DNA of 64,000 nucleotides from an uncultured Alphaproteobacteria bacterium. Its GTDB lineage: Bacteria > Pseudomonadota > Alphaproteobacteria > RF32 > CAG-239. How positions within the stretch are numbered: position 1 is the first letter of the stretch; every line of letters begins with the position of its first letter. A program made the position numbers and the translations under genes. The stretch lies in assembly GCA_910577205.1 (NCBI GenBank), contig CAJTMA010000005.1, forward strand, positions 1 through 64,000, read 5' to 3'. The notes under the pieces were generated by a model. The model did no database searches. It was not told the DNA's origin and worked only from the letters and a program-made list of their open reading frames with translations. Positions 32,538 to 41,497 of this stretch are shown here, piece by piece.

Positions 32538-33299
32538 ATGCCTTTACGCAAAAAATGCAAAAAGATTATGAGAAAACTGCTGCAATCGCGGTTTGTACTA
32601 TCTGTCATCAGCCAGCTCATCTATTGGTACGCTTGTTTTGTCGGCAAAACCACCCGCTGGCAGACCAAAGGCGTTGAAGAACTCTATAAAGTCTGGGAAA
32701 AAGAAGGAAGCTTCATTTTCATCGGCTGGCACGGACGCGCCATGATGCTCCCCTATTTCTGGAACAAATCCCACCCGATGAACGCGCTGGTTTCTCTGCA
32801 CCACGACGGCCGCATTATTGCCGGCCTGCTTGAAAGATTCGGCATGGGAACAATTGGCGGCTCCAGCACCGAAAACGGTAAAAACGCCGCTTTAGAACTC
32901 ATGCGCTACCTGCAAAAAGGCGAAGCCATTGCCATTATTCCCGACGGCCCGAAAGGTCCGAATATGACTCTCAGCCGCTCGGCAGTATATTATGCGCAAA
33001 AATCAGGAAAACCGATTATGGGCGCAACCTACAGCATCGCCGGCTCTAAAATAATTGATAAAAGCTGGGACAAGATGATGCTGCCCAAACCTTTCTCCCG
33101 CGGTTGCTATTTTGTTACCGAAGCTTTTTACATTCCAGCTGATGCTGATGAGCAACAACTGGAAGAACATCGCCAAAAAATCGAAAATGCCCTCAACCAA
33201 TTAACTTGGGAAGCCGACAAGGCCATGGGCATTCCCCGCATCACTCCCGGCAGCGTTGCCCGCAAACGCCACGTTGCTGCCCCTGACGAAAAGCTCTGA
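32538..33299 (+). CDS. Lysophospholipid acyltransferase family protein (DUF374)
   Basis: 253 residues from ATG 32538, four bases after the fliN-like stop. GWHGRAMMLPYF, SLHHDGRIIAG, GGSSTENGKNAALELM and AIIPDGPKGP are the DUF374/LPLAT family blocks; one N-terminal hydrophobic helix anchors it. Genes of this family sit before waaA and lpxK in many Alphaproteobacteria and probably act on lipid A or a phospholipid precursor at the inner membrane. Exact substrate unknown. Confidence 0.85.
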   Translation: MPLRKKCKKIMRKLLQSRFVLSVISQLIYWYACFVGKTTRWQTKGVEELYKVWEKEGSFIFIGWHGRAMMLPYFWNKSHPMNALVSLHHDGRIIAGLLERFGMGTIGGSSTENGKNAALELMRYLQKGEAIAIIPDGPKGPNMTLSRSAVYYAQKSGKPIMGATYSIAGSKIIDKSWDKMMLPKPFSRGCYFVTEAFYIPADADEQQLEEHRQKIENALNQLTWEADKAMGIPRITPGSVARKRHVAAPDEKL

Positions 33300-33301
33300 C
33301 T

Positions 33302-34567
33302 ATGTTTATACGCATATATAATACTCTTATCAGTATCCTTTACCCACTGGTTATTAAACGCTATATCAAAAAACGCCAGGAAAAAGGGAAAGAAGATGTC
33401 AAACGTTTTCACGAACGTGTAGGCCGTCCGCAGTTAAAACGCCCTGACGGCAGGCTGATTTGGTTTCATGGCGCATCTGTTGGTGAGTCTGTATCTATGC
33501 TGCCGCTGATTAACCGCCTATTGGAAACCTATGCCGATTTACATATCATGGTCACCACCGGCACAACCACCTCGGCTGATCTAATGTCCAAGCGACTGCC
33601 GGAAAGAGCATTCCACCAATATCTACCCATAGATAACCCGTTCTTCACCTCCCGCTTTATCCGCCACTGGCATCCGGATTTGGTTTTGTGGTTTGAATCT
33701 GATTTCTGGCCGGCCATGCTGTCTTCAATCAAAAGCAAAAACATTCCTTTGATTTTAGTCAACGGCCGTATTTCTAACAAATCATTCAAACGCTGGCAGC
33801 AATTTGACTTTATCAGCAGAGAACTGCTTGGCTGTTTTACATTTTGCCTCGGACAATCCGAAGAAGATGCATACAGGCTGCGGGTTTTGGGGGCAAAAGA
33901 TTCCATGTGCCTTGGCAACCTCAAATTTGCCGGCCTGCCCCTGCCTATTGACGAAATTAAAAAGACTGAAATTGCAACACGAATTGGCAGCCGTCCGGTT
34001 TGGTGTGTCAGTTCTACCCATGATGATGAAGAATACAAAATCGGACGTTTCTTAAAAAAACTCGGCGAAACCGTCCCCGGGCTGCTTACCATAATCGCCC
34101 CGCGCCATCCCAACCGCGGCGCGGACATTAAACAAAAACTGGAAGAAGCATACGGCTTAAATACAGCTTTACGCTCTGCCGGAGAACCGATTACAGACAA
34201 CACAGAAGTATACATTGCCGATACTATCGGCGAAATCGGACTTTGGTACGACTTATGCCCGCTGGTATTTATCGGCGGATCACTTATCCCTCACGGCGGA
34301 CAAAACTTTATGGAACCGTCCAGAATGCGTGACGCGGTGGTTGTCGGCCCTCATATGCACAACTTTACCGAAGCCCTAAACCGTGCCAAAAAAGCGGATG
34401 CAATTATGCAGGTTAACGATGTTCTGGAATTAGAAGAACTGGTAACCTCCCTGTTGACAAATAAAGAACTCCTGGAAGCAAAACGCAGCTTAGCCTATAA
34501 TTGGGCCGCAGGAGAAGCTAAAGTTCTGGACGGTATCGTTGAAAAAGTGAAAGGCTTTATTGACTAA
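33302..34567 (+). CDS. waaA: Kdo transferase (3-deoxy-D-manno-octulosonic acid transferase)
   Basis: Adds Kdo from CMP-Kdo to lipid IVA at the inner membrane (GT30). 421 residues: N-terminal membrane helix (about 1-20), then FHGASVGESVSMLPL with the catalytic Glu, IMVTTGTTTSADL, and the C-terminal donor-binding part with APRHPNRG, IGGSLIPHGGQNFMEPS. Length is normal. Its stop overlaps the ATG of lpxK (TAATG), so the two are translated together. Confidence 0.96.
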   Translation: MFIRIYNTLISILYPLVIKRYIKKRQEKGKEDVKRFHERVGRPQLKRPDGRLIWFHGASVGESVSMLPLINRLLETYADLHIMVTTGTTTSADLMSKRLPERAFHQYLPIDNPFFTSRFIRHWHPDLVLWFESDFWPAMLSSIKSKNIPLILVNGRISNKSFKRWQQFDFISRELLGCFTFCLGQSEEDAYRLRVLGAKDSMCLGNLKFAGLPLPIDEIKKTEIATRIGSRPVWCVSSTHDDEEYKIGRFLKKLGETVPGLLTIIAPRHPNRGADIKQKLEEAYGLNTALRSAGEPITDNTEVYIADTIGEIGLWYDLCPLVFIGGSLIPHGGQNFMEPSRMRDAVVVGPHMHNFTEALNRAKKADAIMQVNDVLELEELVTSLLTNKELLEAKRSLAYNWAAGEAKVLDGIVEKVKGFID

Positions 34568-35535
34568 TGAAAACGCCCTCATTTTGGTCTCGCCGCAACT
34601 TAACCGCTACCCTGCTTTCTCCGCTTGGCTGCTTATATGCTTTAGCAACCCGCGTCAATTTGGCTTTACACAAACCCCATAAAGTAAATACTCCGGTTCT
34701 TTGCATCGGGAATTTAACCGCTGGCGGAACAGGAAAAACGCCGACAGCCGTTTCAATCGCCAAAATAATGCAGCAAAACAACCAAAATCCGCATTTTGTT
34801 TCTCGGGGTTACGGCGGCACATTGCATAATGTTATTGTAGATATGCAACAGCATACGCCGCAGCAAGTCGGCGATGAACCTTTACTGCTTGCCCGACAAG
34901 CCCCGACAGTCGTTTCCCCGGATAGATATTTGGGAGCGCAAATTGCTGAAAATGCCGGTGCGGATATCATCATTATGGATGACGGCTTCCAAAACCCCAA
35001 GCTCCATAAAGATTTATCTTTTTTGGTCTTTGACGGCGGATTCGGATATGGCAATGGCCGGTGTATTCCGGCAGGACCTCTGCGCGAAAGCTTATCAGCA
35101 GGATTAAAGAGAGCTGATGCGATTATTATCATCGGAGAAGATAAACATAATCTGGCTTCCAAATTTAATCTGCCTGTTTTTCAGGGAAACATTGTTCCGA
35201 CTACCCCTGTGTTTGAAGAACGAAAAGCTATTGCTTTCGCCGGCATCGGCCGCCCGGAAAAATTTTATCAGTCTTTGCGTGAATTAAACTTTGAGCTTGT
35301 TGAAACGATTGACTTTCCTGATCATCATTATTATAGCGAACAAGAACTGAATGAATTGATTAGTAAAGCACAGGAAAAATCCTGCATTTTGATAACCACA
35401 GCCAAAGATATGGTAAAAATTCCGGCAGCCCTGCGTCCCAAATTTAAGGTCTTGGAAATCGAAGTCAAATGGAACAATGAAACTGAATTGGCAAATTTCA
35501 TTAATCAGAAACTATTTACTTCTATCCACTCATAA
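34567..35535 (+). CDS. lpxK: Tetraacyldisaccharide 4'-kinase
   Basis: Phosphorylates the 4' position of the lipid A disaccharide. 322 residues with P-loop GNLTAGGTGKTP (about 47-58), SRGYGG, DDGFQN and GPLRESLSAGLKRAD. The N-terminal SFWSRRNLTATLLSPLG is the usual membrane-associated start. It ends the unit acyltransferase-waaA-lpxK. A repeat-rich region follows directly. Confidence 0.96.
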   Translation: MKTPSFWSRRNLTATLLSPLGCLYALATRVNLALHKPHKVNTPVLCIGNLTAGGTGKTPTAVSIAKIMQQNNQNPHFVSRGYGGTLHNVIVDMQQHTPQQVGDEPLLLARQAPTVVSPDRYLGAQIAENAGADIIIMDDGFQNPKLHKDLSFLVFDGGFGYGNGRCIPAGPLRESLSAGLKRADAIIIIGEDKHNLASKFNLPVFQGNIVPTTPVFEERKAIAFAGIGRPEKFYQSLRELNFELVETIDFPDHHYYSEQELNELISKAQEKSCILITTAKDMVKIPAALRPKFKVLEIEVKWNNETELANFINQKLFTSIHS

Positions 35536-35540
35536 ACTAA

Positions 35541-36010
35541 AATTTGATAAAAGCCTGTGCTGCGACGTTGTTTTTGAGCAACGTGTACAACAAACCTGTA
35601 AATTTGATAAACACCCCTGCTGCGACCTCCTTTGAGAGCGACGTGTACAACTAGCTACACGAGCGAGCAAAGAACTAGCACGAGGGGCTTCTTAAATTAA
35701 AAACTTGATAAAGGCCTGTGCTGCGACGTTGTTTTGAGCGACGTGTACAACAAACCTGTAAGTTTGATAAACACCCTCGCACACCATCTTTCCCCAAATT
35801 AAAAACTTGATAAAGGCTTGTGCTGCGACGTTGTTTTTGAACGACGTGTACAACAAACCTGTAAATTTGATAAACACCCTCACATACCATCTTTCCCCAA
35901 ATTTAAAACTTGATAAAGGCTTGTGCTGCGACATTGTTTTTGAGCGATGTGTACAACCAGTTACACGAGCGATAAAACAACTAGCATGACAAGCCTTTTG
36001 CAAGTTTTAC
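35541..36010. repeat. Palindromic repeat family, tandem and nested copies
   Basis: Gene-free. Units begin (A)AACTTGATAAAGGC, continue GTGCTGCGACGTTGTTTTTG and CGACGTGTACAAC, with starts at 35701, 35803 and 35906 (102- and 103-bp spacing) and further partial units at about 35541, 35602, 35762 and 35861. The last unit (35905-36008) is a complete imperfect palindrome: AAACTTG...GGCTTGT against ACAAGCC...CAAGTTT, with an internal TTGT/ACAA stem. A second, differently spelled copy is at 57923-58030. Reading frames across it are not genes. Confidence 0.8.
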
Positions 36011-36015
36011 CCATT

Positions 36016-36942
36016 TTATTCGAAGATGGAAGAAACCGTATACCCTCCTCTGGCAAAAACACCACCGTCAATAAAACGATGTCCGTTATCCAGAGCGGCA
36101 ATTTTTTTCATATCTTCTTCATCCAATTCAACGGCGGTGGACGCAAAATTCTCTTGCAGGCGTTCATCATGAATAGTCTTCGGAATAACCGTAACGCCAC
36201 GATTTAACTGCCATGCAAGCAAAACCTGCGCAGAAGTAGCTTTCAGGCGGCCGGCAATTTCCATAATTGTTTCATTCTGGAACAAATTTTCTTCGCAGTT
36301 GTGATGGTCTGACCCCAAGGGGGAATAAGCTGTCAGCACAATCATATTTTTACGGCAAAAATCCAACAATTCGTTCTGCTGTAACAACGGATGCGATTCT
36401 ACTTGGTTAACCGCCGGAGTAATCTGCGCTTTTTCCATCAATTCCGCCAGACGCTTAGGACCAAAATTCGAAACACCGATAGAACGAACCAAACCTTGTT
36501 GTTGAGCTTTTTCCATTTCTGCCCAGGTCAAATCCAGAGGCATCTCGGACAGCGGTATCATATCGCTGTCTTTCTGCGGCATAATTGTTCCCCGCTGCTG
36601 AGCAACCGGCCAATGAATCAGATACATATCCAAATACTCCAGCTGCAAATCAGCCAATGTTTGCTTCAATGCCGGCAAAACAGCTTCCGGCGCATGGGAA
36701 TCATTCCACAATTTGGAAGTAATAAACAGCTCTTCGCGCTTAATATCCCCTTCGGCAACGGCATCATGCAAAGCCTGGCCGATTTCTTTTTCGTTGCTGT
36801 AAATCGGCGCACAATCAATGTGGCGATATCCCAGCTTAATTGCCCAGCGCACAGCCTGATAAACTTCACCGGGTTCTGATTTCCAAGTCCCCAGCCCCAT
36901 CATCGGCATTTCATAACCAGAATTTAATTTTACAGTTTTCAT
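36016..36942 (-). CDS. Aldo/keto reductase
   Basis: 308 residues from ATG 36942 (AAGGAG upstream). NADPH-dependent reductase with the AKR tetrad: Asp43 and Tyr48 (HIDCAPIYSNE), Lys77 (TSKLWN), His110 (LIHWP); the nicotinamide-site motif VGVSNF-type segment is GVSNFGPKRL, and VIPKTIHDERLQEN marks the coenzyme-phosphate site. It resembles the 2,5-diketo-gluconate reductase group (AKR5), but the substrate cannot be read from sequence. It is a single gene flanked by repeats and dut. Confidence 0.92.
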   Translation of the reverse strand: MKTVKLNSGYEMPMMGLGTWKSEPGEVYQAVRWAIKLGYRHIDCAPIYSNEKEIGQALHDAVAEGDIKREELFITSKLWNDSHAPEAVLPALKQTLADLQLEYLDMYLIHWPVAQQRGTIMPQKDSDMIPLSEMPLDLTWAEMEKAQQQGLVRSIGVSNFGPKRLAELMEKAQITPAVNQVESHPLLQQNELLDFCRKNMIVLTAYSPLGSDHHNCEENLFQNETIMEIAGRLKATSAQVLLAWQLNRGVTVIPKTIHDERLQENFASTAVELDEEDMKKIAALDNGHRFIDGGVFARGGYTVSSIFE

Positions 36943-37085
36943 TTTTATCTCCTTGCCCAATATATACGACTACCCCATATATAATCCCTGACCGTTCAGG
37001 TTAAAGATTATCCCCTGCAAAAATTCTCTGCTGGAAATTTTCAACTGTTTTTCCTAAAATCAGAAAAAACATTGAAAGTTGCGCC

Positions 37086-37565
37086 ATGACCATAAAAATT
37101 GAATATTTTCCGGTTTATTATACTAAATTATCCCACTACAGAGATACGGCTTGTAACCTGACCTATGCTACGCCGGATTCTGCCTGCTTCGACATTTGTG
37201 CAGCATTAACTGCTCCGGTGAGCATTGCCCCCGGCGAAAGGATTAAATGCCCGACCGGAATTAAAATAGCGCCGCAAAACCCGTTCTGGTGCAGAATTAA
37301 CGGCCGCAGCGGCTTAGCTGCCAACCATGGGATTATTCCTGTCGGCGGCATTATTGATACCGACTACCGCGGTGAAATCATGGTCATCCTGCTGAATACT
37401 AATCCTTCCGGCGGCGAAACTTATACGGTTAATCCCGGAGATAAAATTGCCCAAGGCGAATTTCCGTTTCCCTATAAAGCCGACTTCCAGGAAATCAGCA
37501 ATGAAGAATTTGACAAGCTGGCAACATCCCGCGGCAGCAATGGCTTCGGCTCTTCCGGCAGATAA
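37086..37565 (+). CDS. dut: dUTP diphosphatase
   Basis: Hydrolyses dUTP to dUMP, keeping uracil out of DNA. The 159-residue trimeric dUTPase shows motif 1 as SACFDICAA (usual AAGxDL is altered), motif 2 GRSGLAAN, motif 3 GIIDTDYRGEIMV with the catalytic Asp, motif 4 GDKIAQGEF and motif 5 RGSNGFGSSGR, the P-loop-like tail. Motifs 1 and 4 deviate from consensus, so it may be a distinct branch. No strong SD is seen. Confidence 0.88.
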   Translation: MTIKIEYFPVYYTKLSHYRDTACNLTYATPDSACFDICAALTAPVSIAPGERIKCPTGIKIAPQNPFWCRINGRSGLAANHGIIPVGGIIDTDYRGEIMVILLNTNPSGGETYTVNPGDKIAQGEFPFPYKADFQEISNEEFDKLATSRGSNGFGSSGR

Positions 37566-37590
37566 ACTTTTCTCCCGTCCAAACCATAAA

Positions 37591-37620
37591 AAAAACTCCC
37601 GCAACTGCGGGAGTTTTTTT
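37591..37620. terminator. Bidirectional terminator between dut and clpX
   Basis: AAAAACTCCCGC-AACT-GCGGGAGTTTTT stem (37591-37618) with A and T runs on both sides, between converging genes. Confidence 0.9.
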
Positions 37621-37623
37621 CAT

Positions 37624-38886
37624 TTAAGCGGATTTACTTTCCTTGGAAATAACATATTCCGGCTCGGCATTTTCATTGATAACCTTATCAGTTATAATAA
37701 TTTCGCCAACGTTTTTCTTATCCGGAATATCATACATAATCTGCAACAGATTTTCTTCCATAATCGCCCGCAGACCACGAGCGCCGGTCTTGCGTTCAAT
37801 AGCTTTTTTCGCAATTGCCTTAAGCGCTTCCTCGGTAATTGTCAGCTTGACACCTTCCATCTCGAACAAAGCTTCATATTGCTTAACCAAAGCATTTTTC
37901 GGCTCTGTCAAAACGCGAACCAAAGCGTCTTCTTTCAAGTCATCCAAAGTGGCGATAATCGGCAAACGCCCGATAAATTCGGGAATCAAACCGAACTTAA
38001 GCAAATCTTCCGGCTGAACATCTTTCAATACTTCGCCGATGCTCTTTTCTTCAGGGCTGCTGACTTTAGCGCCAAAACCGATAGAGGTTTCATTACCGCG
38101 CCGATTAACAATTTTTTCCAAACCGGCAAAAGCACCGCCGCAAATAAACAGGATATTGGTCGTATCAACGTGCAGAAATTCCTGTTGTGGATGTTTACGC
38201 CCGCCTTGAGGAGGAACATTGGCAACCGTACCTTCAATAATTTTCAGCAAAGCCTGTTGCACACCTTCACCTGATACGTCACGCGTAATTGATGGACCAT
38301 CAGTTTTGCGGGTAATCTTATCAATCTCATCAATATAAACAATACCGCGCTGCGCTTTTTCAATATCATAATTTGCAGCTTGCACCAACTTCAAAATAAT
38401 GTTCTCGACATCTTCGCCGACATAACCGGCTTCAGTTAAAGTCGTTGCATCGGAAATCGCAAACGGCACATCCAAAATTTTAGCCAAAGTCTGTGCCAAA
38501 AGGGTTTTACCGCTGCCGGTCGAACCAATCAAAATCACGTTGGACTTGGAAATTTCCACATCTTTGTTGGCTTTTTGAGAGTTCAAGCGCTTATAATGGT
38601 TATAAACCGCAACAGACAGAACTTTTTTGGCTTCATCCTGACCGATAACATATTGGTCAAGAAACTCTTTGATTTTTGACGGTGTCGGCAGTTTTTCCGG
38701 CGTAATTCCGGCTTCGGCTTTGCGTTCTTCCTCAAGCTCGTCAGCCACAATATTTATGCAGACTTCAATGCATTCGTCACAAATATACACGCCGCGACCG
38801 GCAACCAGCTTTTTCACTTCTGCCTGGCTTTTTCCGCAAAAGGAACAATGCAGCATCTCTCCGTTATTTTCTTTTTCGTCACTCAT
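37624..38886 (-). CDS. clpX: ClpX, ATPase subunit of ClpXP
   Basis: 420-residue AAA+ unfoldase. N-terminal zinc-binding domain CSFCGKSQ ... CDECI (about 14-41), Walker A GSTGSGKTLLAQT, Walker B YIDEIDK, pore loop GYVGEDV, ClpP-contact loop in the later region (IGFGAKV) and sensor arginine motif RGLRAIME. It unfolds tagged proteins and feeds them to ClpP, whose gene is 9 bp upstream on the same strand. Length is normal. Confidence 0.98.
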   Translation of the reverse strand: MSDEKENNGEMLHCSFCGKSQAEVKKLVAGRGVYICDECIEVCINIVADELEEERKAEAGITPEKLPTPSKIKEFLDQYVIGQDEAKKVLSVAVYNHYKRLNSQKANKDVEISKSNVILIGSTGSGKTLLAQTLAKILDVPFAISDATTLTEAGYVGEDVENIILKLVQAANYDIEKAQRGIVYIDEIDKITRKTDGPSITRDVSGEGVQQALLKIIEGTVANVPPQGGRKHPQQEFLHVDTTNILFICGGAFAGLEKIVNRRGNETSIGFGAKVSSPEEKSIGEVLKDVQPEDLLKFGLIPEFIGRLPIIATLDDLKEDALVRVLTEPKNALVKQYEALFEMEGVKLTITEEALKAIAKKAIERKTGARGLRAIMEENLLQIMYDIPDKKNVGEIIITDKVINENAEPEYVISKESKSA

Positions 38887-38895
38887 CGTTTCATC

Positions 38896-39525
38896 CTATT
38901 TAATATCATTACGAGAGGTTACAATCTGGTCAATCAAACCAAATTTCAATGCTTCTTCCGGCGTCATAAAATTATCGCGATCCATTGCTTTTTCAATAAC
39001 CGATAATTTCTGCCCGGTATTTTCGGCATAAATCTGATTCAGGCGCTTACGCATATCCAAAATTAATTTAGCTTGAATTTCAATATCTGTCGCCTGCCCT
39101 TTAGCACCGCCTGACGGCTGGTGAATCATAATTTGAGAGTTCGGCAGGGAGAAACGTTTCCCTTTAGTACCGCCGGCTAACAGGAAAGACCCCATAGAAC
39201 AAGCCTGCCCGATACAAATCGTTGCCACATCGCAGCTGATGTATTTCATCGTATCATACATTGCCATACCGGAAGTAATTACCCCGCCCGGAGAATTAAT
39301 ATACAGGGAAATATCCTTTTTGGGATTTTCAGATTCCAAAAACAACAGCTGCGCACAAACCAAAGAAGAAATATCATCATTAACTTCCCCGGTCAGAAAA
39401 ATGATTCTTTCTTTAAGCAAACGGGAATAAATATCAAATGAACGCTCTCCCCTTGATGTCTGCTCAATCACCATCGGCACTAATGTGCTGTTGTATATTT
39501 CTAAAGGATTTCTCTCAGTCATCAT
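38896..39525 (-). CDS. clpP: ClpP, proteolytic subunit of ClpXP
   Basis: 209-residue serine protease forming the 14-mer chamber. Catalytic triad Ser110 (ACSMGSF), His135 (MIHQPSGG) and Asp184 (MDRD) is intact, plus the substrate strand INSPGGVITSG. It lies directly before clpX. In most Alphaproteobacteria tig is immediately upstream; here a sugar-transfer module (39606-44381) separates them. Confidence 0.98.
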   Translation of the reverse strand: MMTERNPLEIYNSTLVPMVIEQTSRGERSFDIYSRLLKERIIFLTGEVNDDISSLVCAQLLFLESENPKKDISLYINSPGGVITSGMAMYDTMKYISCDVATICIGQACSMGSFLLAGGTKGKRFSLPNSQIMIHQPSGGAKGQATDIEIQAKLILDMRKRLNQIYAENTGQKLSVIEKAMDRDNFMTPEEALKFGLIDQIVTSRNDIK

Positions 39526-39605
39526 AACTTCCTTATCATAATAAACATTTTAAAACTTACACAAGTTTACATAGATATAATCAATAAATTATTAATAACC
39601 GCCTT

Positions 39606-40562
39606 TTAATCTTCGCGACGGGTCGTTTCATCCACAATATATAAAGGCCTGCGTTTCACCTCTATAAAAATTTTAGCCATATATTCGCCTATAATGCCTA
39701 AAGACAGCAATTGTACGCCGCTGAAAATCGTAATGACAGTCACCAATGAAGCCCACCCGACCAGCGTTTTGCCATGCGCCCAGCCATACATAAGATAAGC
39801 CATGAAAATCAAGCTGAGAAAACAAACGGCAAACCCGGTAAAGGTCACCAAACGCAAAGGCACGATTGAAAAACTGGATATCCCGCTCCACGCAAACCCC
39901 AGCATTTTCATCAAAGGATATTTGGTTTCCCCTGCTTCTCTGGCTTTTCGGTCATAATAGACCTTATCATACTTAAAACCAACTAACGGCACCAGCGCCC
40001 TTAAAAACAGATTGCGTTCAGGAAACTCTTTTAACTGGTTGACTGCTCGCCGTGTCATCATACGAAAATCCGCATGATTGTATACTATATTGACACCCAG
40101 CAGTTTCATTAATTTATAAAAAGCCAATGCCGAATATTTCTTAAAAAACGTATCTGTTTCCCGGCTGTCCCGCACACCATAAACAATATCGCACCCGGAA
40201 TTAATCTTTTTTAGCATTTCGCGAATTGCGCAGCAATCATCCTGCAAATCTGCATCTATGGTAACGTATATATCAGCCTCGCATTCATACATCCCCGCAA
40301 TAATTGCTTTTTGATGCCCAAAATTGCGCGATAAACTGACACCGTAAAAAATCTTATCTTTTGCCGCGGCCTGCTGAATAAGTTCCCATGTTTTATCCTG
40401 ACTGCCGTCATTTACCAAACAAACGACACTGTCCCTGCTGACTTCTTTGCATTTAATCATCTCCGTTAACAAGCCGCCGATAACCTGAAGCGTTTTAGGC
40501 AAAATCTCTTCCTCATAATAACACGGCACGACAATCGCAAGTTTAGGTAAATTTTCAGCCAT
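39606..40562 (-). CDS. GtrB-like polyprenyl-phosphate glycosyltransferase
   Basis: 318-residue GT2 enzyme: KLAIVVPCYYEEEILPKTL, CLVNDGSQDKTW, SLSRNFGHQKAI, VTIDADLQDDC (DxD-like) and two membrane helices at the C-terminus (about 228-250 and 261-285). This plan is that of GtrB/DPM1-type proteins that load a sugar onto undecaprenyl phosphate. A GtrA flippase and a polytopic protein of GT-C type are encoded 2-4 kb away on the other strand, so together they could form an O-antigen modification system. Confidence 0.85.
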   Translation of the reverse strand: MAENLPKLAIVVPCYYEEEILPKTLQVIGGLLTEMIKCKEVSRDSVVCLVNDGSQDKTWELIQQAAAKDKIFYGVSLSRNFGHQKAIIAGMYECEADIYVTIDADLQDDCCAIREMLKKINSGCDIVYGVRDSRETDTFFKKYSALAFYKLMKLLGVNIVYNHADFRMMTRRAVNQLKEFPERNLFLRALVPLVGFKYDKVYYDRKAREAGETKYPLMKMLGFAWSGISSFSIVPLRLVTFTGFAVCFLSLIFMAYLMYGWAHGKTLVGWASLVTVITIFSGVQLLSLGIIGEYMAKIFIEVKRRPLYIVDETTRRED

Positions 40563-40581
40563 TTCTGCTCCTCATAAATAA

Positions 40582-41397
40582 TTAACGCCATCTTTGAACA
40601 TATTTTATCAATCCGGGAAATTTCACCAACAACAAACGTTTAACTTCAAACATTAAACGCGAACCGGAAAACCGCCTCTTTTCTTGTTTAAGAAATTTTT
40701 CATTGTTCTTTAGGGCATTCTTTTCTCCGACTTTCACTAATCTTGTTTGGACAATAAACTGCATAACTTCAGAATATGCATCATCAGAAATAAATGCGGA
40801 AACTTCATAAGGAAGCTCTTTCAAACGGTGTGGCTGAAAACCGTCTGCCGGAAGCATAGTCATTTTCCATGCTTCAATTACTAAACCCAAATTGCTTAAA
40901 AAATCTACAAACGACTTTGCAGTAAAAAAACGCAAATGCGTTTTATCTAAAATCCCTAACTCCGTATATGTCCAATCATTAAGCAGCAAATTAGCTTTGA
41001 TGCTGGCATGGGCAACATTAGGTACGGAAATAATTAATTTTGCCTCCGGGGCTAACAGTTTTTTCAATTGGGATACGGCATATTCAGGCTTCATCAAGTG
41101 TTCCAAAACATCGGCACAGACAATATAATCAAAATTATCTACCAGCATTTCGGCCTGAAAATGATTCATATCCCATCTGTAAATTTTCTCATATGCTCCG
41201 ATTTGTTCGCTTGCGGCAGCATTCTCGGCTTCATATTCAATGCCCCATACCCGGCAATTCTTTTTTTGGAGCAAACGCCCCAAATCTCCGGCACCACAAC
41301 CAACGTCCAATACTCTGCTTCCCGGCCTAATCATTTCTGCCACAAGGGCAACGCTGTCATTATTATTCAAATAACTCCCATTATGGCTGTAAAGCAT
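40582..41397 (-). CDS. Class I SAM-dependent methyltransferase
   Basis: 271 residues. SAM-binding motif I SRVLDVGCGAGDLGRLL (about 32-48), an acidic residue at the end of strand 2 (WGIEYEAENA), DYIVCADVLEHL as motif IV and LLAPEAKLIISVPNVAH. The C-terminal part (MFEVKRLLLVKFPGLI) is basic. It resembles sugar or lipid-carrier methyltransferases near glycosyltransferase genes. It precedes the GtrB-like gene by 19 bp on the same strand, suggesting a common pathway; the substrate is unknown. Confidence 0.82.
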   Translation of the reverse strand: MLYSHNGSYLNNNDSVALVAEMIRPGSRVLDVGCGAGDLGRLLQKKNCRVWGIEYEAENAAASEQIGAYEKIYRWDMNHFQAEMLVDNFDYIVCADVLEHLMKPEYAVSQLKKLLAPEAKLIISVPNVAHASIKANLLLNDWTYTELGILDKTHLRFFTAKSFVDFLSNLGLVIEAWKMTMLPADGFQPHRLKELPYEVSAFISDDAYSEVMQFIVQTRLVKVGEKNALKNNEKFLKQEKRRFSGSRLMFEVKRLLLVKFPGLIKYVQRWR

Positions 41398-41497
41398 AAA
41401 CTATCCCCAAACAACAAAAAAAAGAATAAAAAATCAATATAATTTATATATAATTAGTATTTATTAATAAATCTCAAAAAAGCAAAAGCATTTTTTT

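Noticed and set aside
35692..36003. Repeated open frames reading KFTGLLYTS or similar
   Set aside because: They are translations of the palindromic repeat units; no SD or start context.
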